Positions 20,205-29,166 are shown, counted from the first letter of the stretch. The stretch: 64,000 bases of DNA from an uncultured Thermogutta sp. (GCA_937128505.1 CAKZMM010000084.1:124001-188000), one strand, 5' to 3'. Notes: generated by a model not told the origin, from the sequence alone. Made by a program: numbers and translations.

Positions 20205-20230
20205 AAAAAGGCCTTAAGACGCTTTAAGGC
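20205..20230 (-). terminator. Candidate intrinsic terminator on the minus strand
   Basis: A perfect 7-bp stem (GCCTTAA 20211-20217, TTAAGGC 20224-20230, 6-base loop). Read on the minus strand it is followed by C and then six T residues. No minus-strand gene lies just upstream of it. It would terminate transcription entering from the leader of the plus-strand lipoprotein gene, or an unannotated small RNA. Confidence 0.45.
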
Positions 20231-20368
20231 ATTCCTAGATTTGTGAGAACTGCATGCTCTAAATCGATCGAGTCGTCAAGCACAAGTTTGTCTTTCACAA
20301 CTTTGACGAGATAGATCCCGAGTGTTGGGTCTCCTAGTCCAAAGCTCTATCGCCCTGTCCTCAAAAGT

Positions 20369-20408
20369 ACGAAGAACCTACTAAAACCACGAAGAACCCA
20401 CTCGTCAA
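20369..20408 (+). repeat. 20-bp imperfect tandem duplication before the lipoprotein gene
   Basis: ACGAAGAACCTACT... at 20369-20388 is followed by ACGAAGAACCCACT... at 20389-20408. The 5' halves match nearly perfectly and the 3' parts have diverged. It lies 22 bases before the next start codon. Confidence 0.6.
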
Positions 20409-20429
20409 AAAGCTGATAAAAATCTAATT

Positions 20430-21488
20430 ATGCTGAGCCATTGGTTGAAGCCGTTTGAAATGATTTCTCCGTGGGGCCTATCTTTGAGCAAACCGCGTAA
20501 AAAACTCCTCGTTAACCACGTTTGGAAACTCACGTTTTTTAACACGGTCGTGCTACTGAGTATTGTTGTGCTCGCGTTCGTGAGCGGGTGTAACGGGGGA
20601 CGGCAAGGCCCGCAGGGTACTCAAGGTTCGGGGGGCGTTTCGCGGCCCGCCTTAGGAGCCTATTTACCCCCTCTAGATGGTGGCCGGGTCGAAATAGCGG
20701 GGCCCAAGGATTGGGAGCTCATGCCTCGATCCGGTAAATATCTTTTTCGCATAAAAAAGGCCGCAGACCAAGCAACCCCGTTAATCGCTCTGACAGCAGA
20801 AGACTTCAAGGCTGGGGACCTCGTTAATCTGGATGGCAATAGCGTCCAGCAATTCGTGGAGTTGATGGCCGAGAAAACCGGGAAATCTGCCAAATCTATG
20901 CGGCCCATTAAAGTGGGGGATCGTTATTGGGTAGCTTACCGCCGCAGAGCTCAGGCTTCTGGAAGGGTAAGTCGTTCTATGGAAGTGCTGCGGATGGATA
21001 CATTAGCCGGAGGCCGCTTGTACTCGTTGCAGTTGGTCTGTGAGTTGGGGGAATTAGAACAGTTTCAGGATTACCTTTTGGCAGTGGCTCGCGGTGTTCG
21101 TTTTATCGGAGCGTCTCAACCAGGTAGCCATTCGACCGCGCTGGCTACCACTAAAGCGGGGGTGAAAAGCGCCTCCGGGGAGGACTCTCTCGCGAGCGAA
21201 GCTAGTCCAGAAGATGCGGACGCCACCGCACTCGCTGGTAGCGGTGGGGGTATGGGGACAGGAAAGCCGGGAGCTGCTCCCGCCTCTTCGGCAGCAGGTG
21301 GCCCATTGGAAGCAACTACTACAGCAAGTGGTCGCGAAGCCGAGGGGGGCGCACCCTCTGCGGGTGGCAAGCCGAAGCCGCCTACGATTCGGGAACAGAA
21401 AACACCCAAACCCTCAGAGCCCACGGAGAAACCGAAAGCGGATGGAATTGACCTGGATCTCGACGCCCTAGACGAGCTTTTGCGGTAA
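20430..21488 (+). CDS. Predicted lipoprotein, unknown function
   Basis: A 352-residue protein with an N-terminal hydrophobic segment ending in the lipobox FVSGC (Cys54), so probably a lipid-anchored envelope protein. After a short collagen-like glycine/glutamine stretch (GPQGTQGSGG), residues about 70-230 form a single globular domain (DWELMPRSGKYLFRIKKA onward). Residues 235-335 are a low-complexity Ala/Gly/Pro/Ser linker, and an acidic tail (DLDLDALDELL) ends the protein. The signal would be unusually long from the first ATG, and the Met at residue 11 is a plausible alternative start. Neither has a good ribosome binding site. I do not recognise the globular domain. Confidence 0.7.
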   Translation: MLSHWLKPFEMISPWGLSLSKPRKKLLVNHVWKLTFFNTVVLLSIVVLAFVSGCNGGRQGPQGTQGSGGVSRPALGAYLPPLDGGRVEIAGPKDWELMPRSGKYLFRIKKAADQATPLIALTAEDFKAGDLVNLDGNSVQQFVELMAEKTGKSAKSMRPIKVGDRYWVAYRRRAQASGRVSRSMEVLRMDTLAGGRLYSLQLVCELGELEQFQDYLLAVARGVRFIGASQPGSHSTALATTKAGVKSASGEDSLASEASPEDADATALAGSGGGMGTGKPGAAPASSAAGGPLEATTTASGREAEGGAPSAGGKPKPPTIREQKTPKPSEPTEKPKADGIDLDLDALDELLR

Positions 21489-21960
21489 TCATTCCTTTCG
21501 GTGTCCCTGGACAAAAGCACGGGCTTCAAGCGGGGGGTGAATAGCGGGGCTTTCCAGCGAAACCACCGAGATGGACCGGGGGAGATAGTTCTTCTGCAAG
21601 TGGAGCACTGCCGCCCCCGGTTGGATAATAATCGCCGCGAGTCGTACACGTAGGGTTAAAAGACAAACTCAACAATTCTTAGAGTTATGGTGCTCCTACT
21701 TGTCGATTGGGGCTAATGTCGGCGCAACCTGATATCGATTATGAGAAGCTACGCGGTATCGGGTATGTCGGGAGCCGGGTCGATTTGCAGGGGTTTACAC
21801 AAAAAATGCGGACGGTATGGGGAAACGGTCGTTCATAGGGTAGTTCCTTTGAATGCCGATCCTTAAATTCCGGATCTCAAACACCGGTTACCGGTTCCGA
21901 AAACCGGAGACTTAATGGCCCCGGAAATCTGGTTGATCAGCGGAACAAGGTTGGGCAGTC
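21489..21960. other. Intergenic region with dispersed element
   Basis: Holds the second copy of the dispersed element (21637-21691) and a small hairpin (CCGGTT/AACCGG, about 21890-21906) shortly before the next gene. No coding capacity is supported. Confidence 0.55.
21637..21691 (+). repeat. Dispersed intergenic element, copy 2
   Basis: CGAGTCGTACA, AAAAGACAA and CAACAATTCTTAGAGTTATGG in the same order as at 10075-10125, with a short insertion after the first block. It begins about 150 bases after the lipoprotein stop. Confidence 0.65.
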
Positions 21961-23010
21961 ATGAGCGAACAGAAAAACGCACAAAACCTCGATGTTTACC
22001 GAGACTGGCTCAAGATTCCCGACACGAATCGGCCGCTTAACTATTATCAATTATTACGATTGGGACCTTTCGAAGACGATGTCGCTAAGATTCGTGATCA
22101 CTATAGCAAGCTTGTCGCTCAGGTCAGAAAGTTCCTAGATGGCCCGCATTCGCAGGCAGCTCGGCAGCTCCTGGAGGAGCTTGCCCGCGCTATGTTCTGT
22201 TTGACGGACCGGGCCCGGAAACAGCTCTATGACGCGTCATTGGGCCGCGGCGATGTTTTGGAGAGAAGACGCCGGTCATTCGAGCAGATCCTGGTCGCCG
22301 ATCAGATTCTGACGGTGGAGCAATTGGAAAAGGCTCGGCGCTTTGCCGATGCAGTGGGTTTGGACTTACGCGATGCAATTCTTCAGCAAAAGCTCGCGCC
22401 GGTTGACCGGGTCATGCTGGCCTACGCGGAGTCGGAGGGTCTACCTTATATCGAGCTTGAGGAGGTCGAGATCGACGAACACTTGGTGCGGTTGGTCCCT
22501 CCCAAACTCGCTCGTCAACATTCCTTTGTCCCCCTGATGGAGGACGGAGAGCAGATCTTAATTGCGGCGGCTAAACCCTTAATCCCCGACGTAGAAGAAG
22601 AATTGCGCCTGCGTTTGGGCAAGCCGGTGCGGGTCGTGATTTCACGTGCTGCGGTGCTCAACACCTTCGTGACAAAGTACTATCCTAAGGACGCACCCTA
22701 TCAACCGGTTGCTACGGGCAGGCCGGCCCCAAAAGCGCCAGTGGCCAAGCCGGTGGAGAAATCAACGGAAGAAGCCCCTCAGGAAATGGCTTTTCCGGTC
22801 GCGGGCAAATCCGCCGAGCAGCAATTTCGCAGTAGTTTGATGTACGGCATCATCGGGTTCAACTGCGCCGTGATCGTAGCCATGCTGGGACAGATGATCC
22901 TTCTCCCGCCCAACAGCTTCAGCTTTGTCTGGGCAACCGGCATTGCACTGAGTTTGGGCCTCATTGTCGGTGCGGTGGTCTTCGGGTTGGCGCGGAAGTA
23001 CCAGTGGTAG
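21961..23010 (+). CDS. J-like / MshEN domain membrane protein
   Basis: A 349-residue protein with three parts. Residues about 25-95 (LNYYQLLRLGPFEDD ... RKQLYDASLGR) resemble the J-domain-like module found in planctomycete proteins, but without the HPD tripeptide that stimulates DnaK. Residues about 100-240 match the MshEN (GspE N-terminal) domain, which in some secretion and pilus ATPases binds cyclic di-GMP. After a proline/alanine linker there are two C-terminal transmembrane helices (about residues 292-312 and 322-345). There is no ATPase domain. The pseudopilin gene about 1.5 kb away may be a related component. The function is unknown, and a role in signalling to a secretion or pilus system is an inference. 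Confidence 0.75.
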   Translation: MSEQKNAQNLDVYRDWLKIPDTNRPLNYYQLLRLGPFEDDVAKIRDHYSKLVAQVRKFLDGPHSQAARQLLEELARAMFCLTDRARKQLYDASLGRGDVLERRRRSFEQILVADQILTVEQLEKARRFADAVGLDLRDAILQQKLAPVDRVMLAYAESEGLPYIELEEVEIDEHLVRLVPPKLARQHSFVPLMEDGEQILIAAAKPLIPDVEEELRLRLGKPVRVVISRAAVLNTFVTKYYPKDAPYQPVATGRPAPKAPVAKPVEKSTEEAPQEMAFPVAGKSAEQQFRSSLMYGIIGFNCAVIVAMLGQMILLPPNSFSFVWATGIALSLGLIVGAVVFGLARKYQW

Positions 23011-23155
23011 AGGCCCGACAACCGAAAGATCTCACTAGCATACCGCACTTGATTGCAGCATTTGTGGCGTGCAAAGAGGAGGGCCTTTAATCGTCGTGGA
23101 GAAGATACTCCTTCATTTGCCGCGCTTTGTCAGGAAACCTCCTATTCTGGCAACT

Positions 23156-23632
23156 TTAAATGGCTTCGGGCCTTGGCTCGGCTGTCCCCTCCGACAAGAC
23201 CGAAGAACGGGCATTTTGGTCAAGATGCTGCGAAATCCAGCGCTCCAATTCTTCCCAATCCACAGGGGGTAATTCTGATAAATCCGGGCGAAGATTCGAA
23301 GCCCCTTTGATGTACACGTGCTGTATTTCGTCGGCTGACTTATCTGTATTCCAGTGGATAAGCACCCGAATGCACCGCCGAAGTGATCCCGGCACATCCA
23401 GTTCGTGAAAGCACATCAGGGCAACATTTGTCCATCCGAGTTGACGCGCCGCCAAAGCCGGGAATTCGGCATTCAAATCGACCGTTGTGGTGAAGATGGC
23501 ACTGGCGACGTCCTCGACCTTGATCCCATTACGGCGGACCATCAGGGCCAAAAGCTGACGCGTTGCCTCGAGGATGGCTTCCCGCGTGTTGGCATCAGCA
23601 GTGGTTGCCCCGCGAACCCCACGACAAGGCAT
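23156..23632 (-). CDS. aroH: Monofunctional chorismate mutase, AroH class
   Basis: Converts chorismate to prephenate for phenylalanine and tyrosine synthesis. The 158-residue protein matches the trimeric AroH class throughout: [18 protein letters not shown] at the start with the substrate-binding arginine, then [31 protein letters not shown] with the conserved arginines, and [17 protein letters not shown]-terminal extension of about 30 residues goes beyond the usual 127. I chose the ATG at 23632, which has GGGGGA about seven bases upstream. A longer in-frame start at 23674 would run into the 24-bp repeat array and adds no family sequence. No other aromatic pathway gene adjoins it. Confidence 0.92.
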   Translation of the reverse strand: MPCRGVRGATTADANTREAILEATRQLLALMVRRNGIKVEDVASAIFTTTVDLNAEFPALAARQLGWTNVALMCFHELDVPGSLRRCIRVLIHWNTDKSADEIQHVYIKGASNLRPDLSELPPVDWEELERWISQHLDQNARSSVLSEGTAEPRPEAI

Positions 23633-24481
23633 CGTTGTCCCCCTTGTCCGCTCAGACGTTATTTCCCTCATCAAAGTATTTAAGAGCCGAATCCATAAGG
23701 TATTTAAGTGCGGAATCCATACGGTATCTAAGAGCCGAATCCATATGGTATGTGAAAGCTGAATCCATGAACCGGTTTTATTAATGATTCTGGTTAGAAT
23801 GGCACTAGGAGAGAAGGCATACTGCTATGAAAGACCTAACAAGTTTAATGTGCCAAAGAGTCGGCCCATAATCAAGGCATGAGTTTTTTGGCTTCGGATT
23901 GAAAACTCTACAGCCTGTAGCACCCGGCTTCGCAGAGGATTGGCGGGAAGGGATTTCAGCGGACCTGAAAAGAAGACCTAGGTGTTAGAGGAGTGGGCCG
24001 TCGCCGGAAAGCCGCCGGGATGGAACCCGAGATTGTACGTAGTCGCGAGGAGTGAACTAAAGATTAGAGTGAAATCTACGGATTTCGCCGAAATACGCTT
24101 CCTCCTTGGGTCCCGAATGGTATCAGGCTCCGTTTTCCACAGCGGTTACCCGGCCACAGCCCAGAAGTGCGGCGGATTCTTCTCAGCACCGGTTGCTCCC
24201 GAGGGCTTGAGCCAGACCTTTATCTGTGGAATGGAAAAACCAAAAACCGTGTGCAAAAAGGCACGCTGCCACCGCTGAAATCGCAAATTTTGGCTTTCGC
24301 AAACCCGCAGGCTGCTCTGTCGAAAGATCGGGTCTGTCAAAAGATCGGGCTTGATGGGCAACCTGTCGGCATAGGCTACCTATCAAGCCCCATCCTAGAG
24401 TCCAGGATCTTTGGAGGTTTGCTTTAGGTTGGCCAAAGCATGCCAACTAAAACATGGGATTTAGCCCACCTAAGCCGATTA
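23633..24481. other. Intergenic region with repeat array
   Basis: Contains the 24-bp x4 array (23674-23769). Further on there is a 16-bp near-duplicate (CTGTC(G/A)AAAGATCGGG, about 24317-24348) and a 9-bp inverted repeat (GGGCTTGAT/ATCAAGCCC, about 24347-24390). The latter lies about 95 bases past the pseudopilin stop and could act as a weak terminator for it. No gene is supported. Confidence 0.55.
23674..23769. repeat. 24-bp tandem repeat, four copies
   Basis: Four adjacent 24-bp units at 23674, 23698, 23722 and 23746, with consensus GGTATTTAAGAGCCGAATCC plus ATAY. The first three are close to each other and the fourth is more diverged. The array sits 41 bases upstream of the aroH start codon, in its leader or promoter. 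Confidence 0.9.
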
Positions 24482-24958
24482 CTACCGCTGAAAGAACTCC
24501 GGGTTGTTCGGCCAGATCATTCCCGTGGTTGCGTCATATTGCCACCCACCTTGATTATCTGCCGGCGCCGTGGGGACCTGCCCGGGTGTGGGTACCGCAA
24601 CCACCCGGTTTCGCCCGTCATAGGGGTTAGCCGGTAGAGCCTGTTGAATATAGGGGCCGTAGGGGTAATTTGGACCCGGTGTGCCAATTTCGCCCTGGGC
24701 ATTCGTTGCGTTTGTCAACTGAGGAAGGTCGTTGTTTTGTATTACGGGATACTGACCGAGGTGGTGGATTCGGTACAGTTCAATTTGCGACCTCAGGGTT
24801 TGAAGATTGAACCTCAAGGTACTCGCTTTTGCATCCTCGGTGGATGACGCAAATTGAGGGATCACCACCGCGGCAAGAATTGCCATGATTACCACGACAA
24901 TCAGAACTTCGATTAACGTTAACCCCTTTCGCCGTAAAGCATTGTGCCCGGGTGACAT
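24482..24958 (-). CDS. Type II secretion / type IV pilus pseudopilin
   Basis: A 158-residue prepilin-like protein. The short basic leader MSPGHNALRRKG ends at the prepilin peptidase site, and the mature protein begins LTLIEVLIVVVIMAILAAV with the required Glu at position +5 and one long hydrophobic helix. The rest (STLRFNLQTLRSQIELYRIHH) is the usual amphipathic helix and a GspG-like globular domain. I chose the ATG at 24958, which has GAGGGA six bases upstream. Two in-frame ATGs lie further out (24964, 24988). No secretion ATPase, inner-membrane protein or peptidase gene adjoins it. It may serve a machine encoded elsewhere. Confidence 0.85.
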   Translation of the reverse strand: MSPGHNALRRKGLTLIEVLIVVVIMAILAAVVIPQFASSTEDAKASTLRFNLQTLRSQIELYRIHHLGQYPVIQNNDLPQLTNATNAQGEIGTPGPNYPYGPYIQQALPANPYDGRNRVVAVPTPGQVPTAPADNQGGWQYDATTGMIWPNNPEFFQR

Positions 24959-26030
24959 AGGCATTCCCTCACATTTCGGTTCAGTCATGTTTTTTCGTTA
25001 ATTGTACCTCGTCCTAGTTCCGCGGAAAAACTTCTCCGACTTTTTGTAGGCTAATTAGTTGGACCGAGGATGGTTCACATCGCGGTGATGAAGCCTGCAC
25101 TCTACTTTCACGATAAGCCTGCACCTTCCCTTCAGGGAACAACCAAACCGTCGAATCTCAAGCGGTCGAATCCGTGGGCCCTTTGAAAAGTAAGCCTTTT
25201 GAGGCTTCATTTCCTACTCGAGGCAAACCCTGCGCGAACTATTTCCGCTCCTTCGCAACTATTCTCTCTCCTTTGGTGAAGCACACCCTTCAAGTTCTCA
25301 TTACGTCACGGCAAAGCCGTTGTCAAACCGCGAAAGGCGGAAAAGCTCTGCGGGTGAGAGAAACCTCAAAAATTTCGAAGAAACACTCTTCTTCGCCTAT
25401 CTCGCAAGTGAATACCTCACCAAAACCAGCAAGAAATTAAAAGGTGCTCGATTCAACATTCTAAGAAAAGTGGGGAGTTTGGTTCGGCCCGCGGAGCTTC
25501 AGTGGTAATCAGCTCAATTTCCCGCCGATATCACCTATTAGCAGGTTAACAAAGGCAGCTGATCTCTTGAACAGAACTATGGCATGGTGTGGCAGCGTCG
25601 GGCGTCCAGAGATCTCAAATCGAGTATCACCGCCAAAGTGCGACCCAGTTTGATCCTAACCAGTTGATCCTACCAAGAGCATGTTTTCGATATTTGGAGA
25701 GTTTTCGTTGTGAATCGCTTTTTTGGTTGGGGCCGTGCAGTCGCTTCATCCGAAACGATCGGTAGCATTTCTTATTTTTCCTAAATTTCCCCGAGAGTGC
25801 CTAGCTAACCTGCGTCAAGCAATCATTCCAAATTGTCGATCACTCCATTTAGTGAGAGTGTCCGCATCCAGCTTCTGACCACAGGGGCTAAAAAATTTCT
25901 AAAGCCCTGGCTGGTCTGGAAGAATAGTTAAAGTGAGTGATTTGGGAGGGCCGAAGCAAATTTGGGCGGACTTCGAATCGGCGCGACCAGGCTATTTGCA
26001 CACGGGAACACCTTTGGAAGGAGAGATGTT
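24959..26030. other. Long intergenic region between divergent pseudopilin and YTV genes
   Basis: About 1.07 kb without a supported gene. Short open frames lack ribosome binding sites. AAGGAGAG at 26018-26025 serves the next gene. No repeat or hairpin stands out. Confidence 0.5.
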
Positions 26031-27977
26031 ATGAGAGGCGTCTGGAAGGTGCCGCTGCTGGCCCTAGTGTTGGTAACCGCGGCGGCTGCCCAGGCTAATG
26101 GTAGTTATTGTGGAGCGGCCCGCTACCACTGGCTGGCCGGGCGATTCTTTGGTGCCGCATGTTGCGAGCAGCAATGCTTCACCGTAATGAAGACTTGCCG
26201 GCAGGTCGTCTTCGAGCAACAGCAAATCACCTGCTACAGGACGTGTTACGAGCGGGTTTGCGAGCCCCGTACCGTTACCGTTACGAAATACGTCCCAGAG
26301 ATCTCCTACCGCGAAGTCACCTGCACCGTGATGAAACCGGTGTGGGAAACTTGCGTAAAAGAGATCCCCTATACCGTTTTGAAACCGGTTTGGGAAACTT
26401 GCACTCGAGAGATTCCCTATACCGTGGTCAAACCGGTTTGGGAGACCCGGGAAAAGCAGATTTGCTACACGGTCATGAAGCCGGTCTACGAGACGCGGAC
26501 CTGCACCTACACGGTGATGAAGCCGGTGTGGGAAACCTGCGTCAAAGAGATCCCCTACACCGTGATGAAGCCCGTGTATGAAACCCGCGAACGGCAGATC
26601 TGCTACACGGTCATGAAGCCGGTCTACGAGACGCGGACCTGCACCTATACGGTGATGAAGCCGGTGTGGGAAACCTGTGTCAAGGAAATTCCTTACACGG
26701 TCATGAAACCGGTGTATGAGACACGGGAAAAAGTCTGCCGGTACACGGTGATGAAGCCTGTGTGGGAAACCGTGACTCGCGATATCTGCTACACCGTGTG
26801 CAAACCGGTCTATGAGACTCGGGAACGGGAGATTTGCTACACGGTGTGCAAACCCGTCAAATACACCAAGAAGGTCAAAGTATGCAGCGGGCGGTGGGAA
26901 ACCCAAGTAATTGAAAAACCGGGTCCGGTGATCACCAAATGTGTTCAAGAACCGGGTCAGTGGGTTTGGGACCCCTGCACTTGCCGCTGCGTCTATTGCC
27001 CTGGCGAGACCAAGATGGTTCAAGTGCAGTGCCCGCCCATCAAGTGCGTCAAGAGGGTCTGGGTACCGGAGGTCATCGAAAAGGAAGTCGAGTGCGTCAA
27101 ATACGTCACGGAAACCTGCGTCAAGAAGGTGCCCTATACTGTCTGCAAGATGGTGCCCGAACAACGGGTCAAGACCTGCACCTATCAGGTCTGCAAATTG
27201 GTGCCCGAAGTTCGGGAAAAGCGCGTCACCTATACCGTGTGCAAGATGGTTCCGGAGCAACGAGTCAAGACCTGCACCTACAAAGTCTGCAAGCTGGTGC
27301 CCGAAAAGCGCGAGTGCACCTATCAGGTCTGCAAGCTCGTGCCGGAGCAGCGGGTGAAAACCTGCACCTATCAGGTCTGCAAGCTCGTGCCGGAACAACG
27401 GGTCAAGACCTGCACCTATAAAGTCTGCAGGCTGGTGCCCGAAAAGCGCGAGTGCACCTATCAGGTCTGCAAGCTCGTGCCGGAACAACGGATCAAGACC
27501 TGCACCTACAAAGTCTGCAAGCTGGTGCCGGAAAAGCGCGAGTACACCTATCAGGTCTGCAAGCTTGTACCGGAACAACGGGTCAAAACCTGCACCTATA
27601 AGGTCTGCAAATTGGTCTGCGAACAGCGGGTGAAAACTTGCACCTATCAAGTGTGCAAGCTGGTGCCCGAACAACGGGTCAAGACTTGCACCTACAAGGT
27701 GTGCAAGCTGGTTCCGACCACTTGCGTAAAGCGGATCCCGTACCGCGTGTGGAAACCGGTTCAGTGCGAGCAAACCATCCATTGTGTGCGGTACGTCGCC
27801 AAGCAGGTTCCCTACACGGTCACCCGCTGTGTGCCGAAGGTTGTTTGCACCCAAGTTCCTGTGACGGTTTGCTGCCCCGTGCTCCGGTGCTGCATGCCGG
27901 CATGCTGCGACCCATGCGGTGAGGAGCGAAAAGCGGATCATCCCGCCAGCGATCCAAACCCCGCGTCGCACACCTAA
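26031..27977 (+). CDS. Cysteine-rich YTV-repeat cell-envelope protein
   Basis: A 648-residue secreted protein of the planctomycete YTV family, members of which have been found in planctomycete cell-wall fractions. The ATG at 26031 is set by AAGGAGAG five bases upstream and by a clean signal peptide (MRGVWKVPLLALVLVTAAAAQA). An upstream in-frame ATG at 25962 would spoil the signal. Two repeat blocks follow. The first has about 12 units of 15-16 residues of the type YTVMKPVWETCVKEIP. A cysteine-rich spacer follows (GRWETQVIEKPGPV ... CRCVYCPGE). The second block has about 14 units of the type CTYQVCKLVPEQRVKT. Regularly spaced cysteines suggest disulfide cross-linking into a stable sheet. The C-terminus is CCPVLRCCMPACCDPCG. 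A strong terminator follows. Confidence 0.9.
   Translation: MRGVWKVPLLALVLVTAAAAQANGSYCGAARYHWLAGRFFGAACCEQQCFTVMKTCRQVVFEQQQITCYRTCYERVCEPRTVTVTKYVPEISYREVTCTVMKPVWETCVKEIPYTVLKPVWETCTREIPYTVVKPVWETREKQICYTVMKPVYETRTCTYTVMKPVWETCVKEIPYTVMKPVYETRERQICYTVMKPVYETRTCTYTVMKPVWETCVKEIPYTVMKPVYETREKVCRYTVMKPVWETVTRDICYTVCKPVYETREREICYTVCKPVKYTKKVKVCSGRWETQVIEKPGPVITKCVQEPGQWVWDPCTCRCVYCPGETKMVQVQCPPIKCVKRVWVPEVIEKEVECVKYVTETCVKKVPYTVCKMVPEQRVKTCTYQVCKLVPEVREKRVTYTVCKMVPEQRVKTCTYKVCKLVPEKRECTYQVCKLVPEQRVKTCTYQVCKLVPEQRVKTCTYKVCRLVPEKRECTYQVCKLVPEQRIKTCTYKVCKLVPEKREYTYQVCKLVPEQRVKTCTYKVCKLVCEQRVKTCTYQVCKLVPEQRVKTCTYKVCKLVPTTCVKRIPYRVWKPVQCEQTIHCVRYVAKQVPYTVTRCVPKVVCTQVPVTVCCPVLRCCMPACCDPCGEERKADHPASDPNPASHT
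26320..27720 (+). repeat. In-gene 42-48 bp repeat units of the YTV protein
   Basis: The two protein repeat blocks are also DNA repeats with a period of mostly 48 bp (some units 42-45 bp). Neighbouring units in the second block (about 27140-27720) are nearly identical, for example repeated TGCACCTATCAGGTCTGCAA. Such identity favours expansion and contraction by recombination or slippage. Confidence 0.85.
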
Positions 27978-28066
27978 AATTAGCCAACACTGTCAGCGCG
28001 ATCCGTGAGTGCCCCAATGCCTCTTGGCCAATAGCGAGGCGGTGGGCCTGGTCGCGAACGACCCGA

Positions 28067-28105
28067 GCGGTCTGGTCCTTCCCTTGGATCAGGCCGCTTT
28101 TTTTT
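28067..28105 (+). terminator. Strong intrinsic terminator after the YTV gene
   Basis: A 12-bp stem (GCGGTCTGGTCC 28067-28078 with GGATCAGGCCGC 28086-28097, two G-T pairs), a 7-base loop and eight T residues (28098-28105). It lies 90 bases after the YTV stop and is the clearest terminator in the window. Confidence 0.92.
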
Positions 28106-28263
28106 GCGCGCATCAGGTGATCCCAGTGTCCCCCAAGGGTGTCAGAACGGGTAGCATTCGCAGCTGGATCCCGCCGAGGTCTTTTCCACAGAAGCGGAAA
28201 AAGCTGGAAATTGACGAGCTTCCCCGAGTTAACTACCCTCCGCGGCATTGGTCGGAGAGGATC

Positions 28264-28500
28264 TGTGACATTCAATTTCTGATATTCAATTCCTGAAATC
28301 CACGTCCTTGGATCGAACTCGTGGAATCCTAGTCCTTAAATCGGACCTTTGGACTCAAATCTCTGGGCCCCAATCCCTGATATCCAATCCCTGGCATTGA
28401 ATCTCTGAGATCTCACTTCTTGGATTCGATTTCTGGGATTCCATTTCTAGGATTTTATTCCTAGGATTCAATTCCTGAGATTCAATTCTTGGATTCGAAG
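28264..28500. repeat. Degenerate 14-bp tandem repeat field, about 17 units
   Basis: Read continuously, the sequence breaks into units of 13-15 bp with consensus GGATTCAATTCCTG. Examples are GATATTCAATTCCT, GGATTCGATTTCTG, GGATTTTATTCCTA and GGATTCAATTCCTG. Adjacent units form near-palindromes (ATTCCTAGGATT), so the array can pair with itself. No coding frame explains it. Confidence 0.8.
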
Positions 28501-29166
28501 TTCCCGCCTGCAGGCACGGGAAAGCATCGCCGGGATCAACCGCAGATTCTGCCGGAACTGCTGACGAAAGTCCTAACTCGCTCAACCAGCCCTTCAAAGA
28601 ATGGTTGGCGTGGAGGTTTAACAAGCGGCTCTCACCGCTTACGAGGGCCGTCGGAGCACACACGCTGTTAGTGATCCGCCCTGAATTCAGAGCCGGTCTG
28701 AATACGGAGCCGTTGTCCTCTGCGGTTTGCCGAGGCTTGCAAAATCTGCCAACTCATCCTTACAATCACTCCCCGAACAAGGCAGGGGACAAAACGGCTA
28801 GTCGGTGTACTGGGTATTCATCGGTCTGCCGAGTGTTCGCGGTAAGTGAGCCTGAGGGTATGGCCCTGGTTTTGGGGTGATGCTGAACCGGAGCGGTTTA
28901 AAAAGTGGGCCTTTGGCTTCCTGCGGCGTTGAGTCTTCCATGAAAGCAGCTTTGGCTAATTGCTGCTGGAGATCGGTACGTTACCGCTACGGAAGAGACT
29001 TGATTTCCCAACCCGATGATGGTGGTCCCGCACGGCATCAATCGCAGCAAAAAAACGTTAATACCCCATTTTTTGTGAAAGCCCGATAACAGATTTCCCA
29101 TACCGAGGGAATTTGCCGCCGTTCGAACGACCCATGCTAACACTCGTATTCAGAGGAGGTTCCTCA

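Larger units (their letters stand above)
20075..20429. other. Intergenic region with a minus-strand terminator-like hairpin
   Basis: Between two plus-strand genes. It holds a hairpin whose T-run is on the minus strand (20205-20230) and a 20-bp imperfect tandem duplication (20369-20408), both listed separately. No gene is supported. Confidence 0.55.
27978..29166. other. Intergenic region with terminator and 14-bp repeat field
   Basis: About 1.2 kb. Holds the YTV terminator (28067-28105), the 14-bp degenerate tandem field (about 28264-28500), and a hairpin (TTCCCG ... CGGGAA around CCTGCAGG, about 28499-28520). Nothing coding is supported. AGAGGAGG at 29152-29159 serves the next gene. Confidence 0.6.

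Noticed and set aside
26064-27971. An uninterrupted 635-codon open frame antisense to the YTV gene
   Set aside because: It follows from the repeat: units without antisense stops stay open when copied. It has no ribosome binding site, and its product is a repetitive Leu/Asp/His pattern mirroring the YTV codons.
28264-28500. CRISPR array
   Set aside because: The 14-bp units are contiguous with no unique spacers, and no cas gene is nearby.
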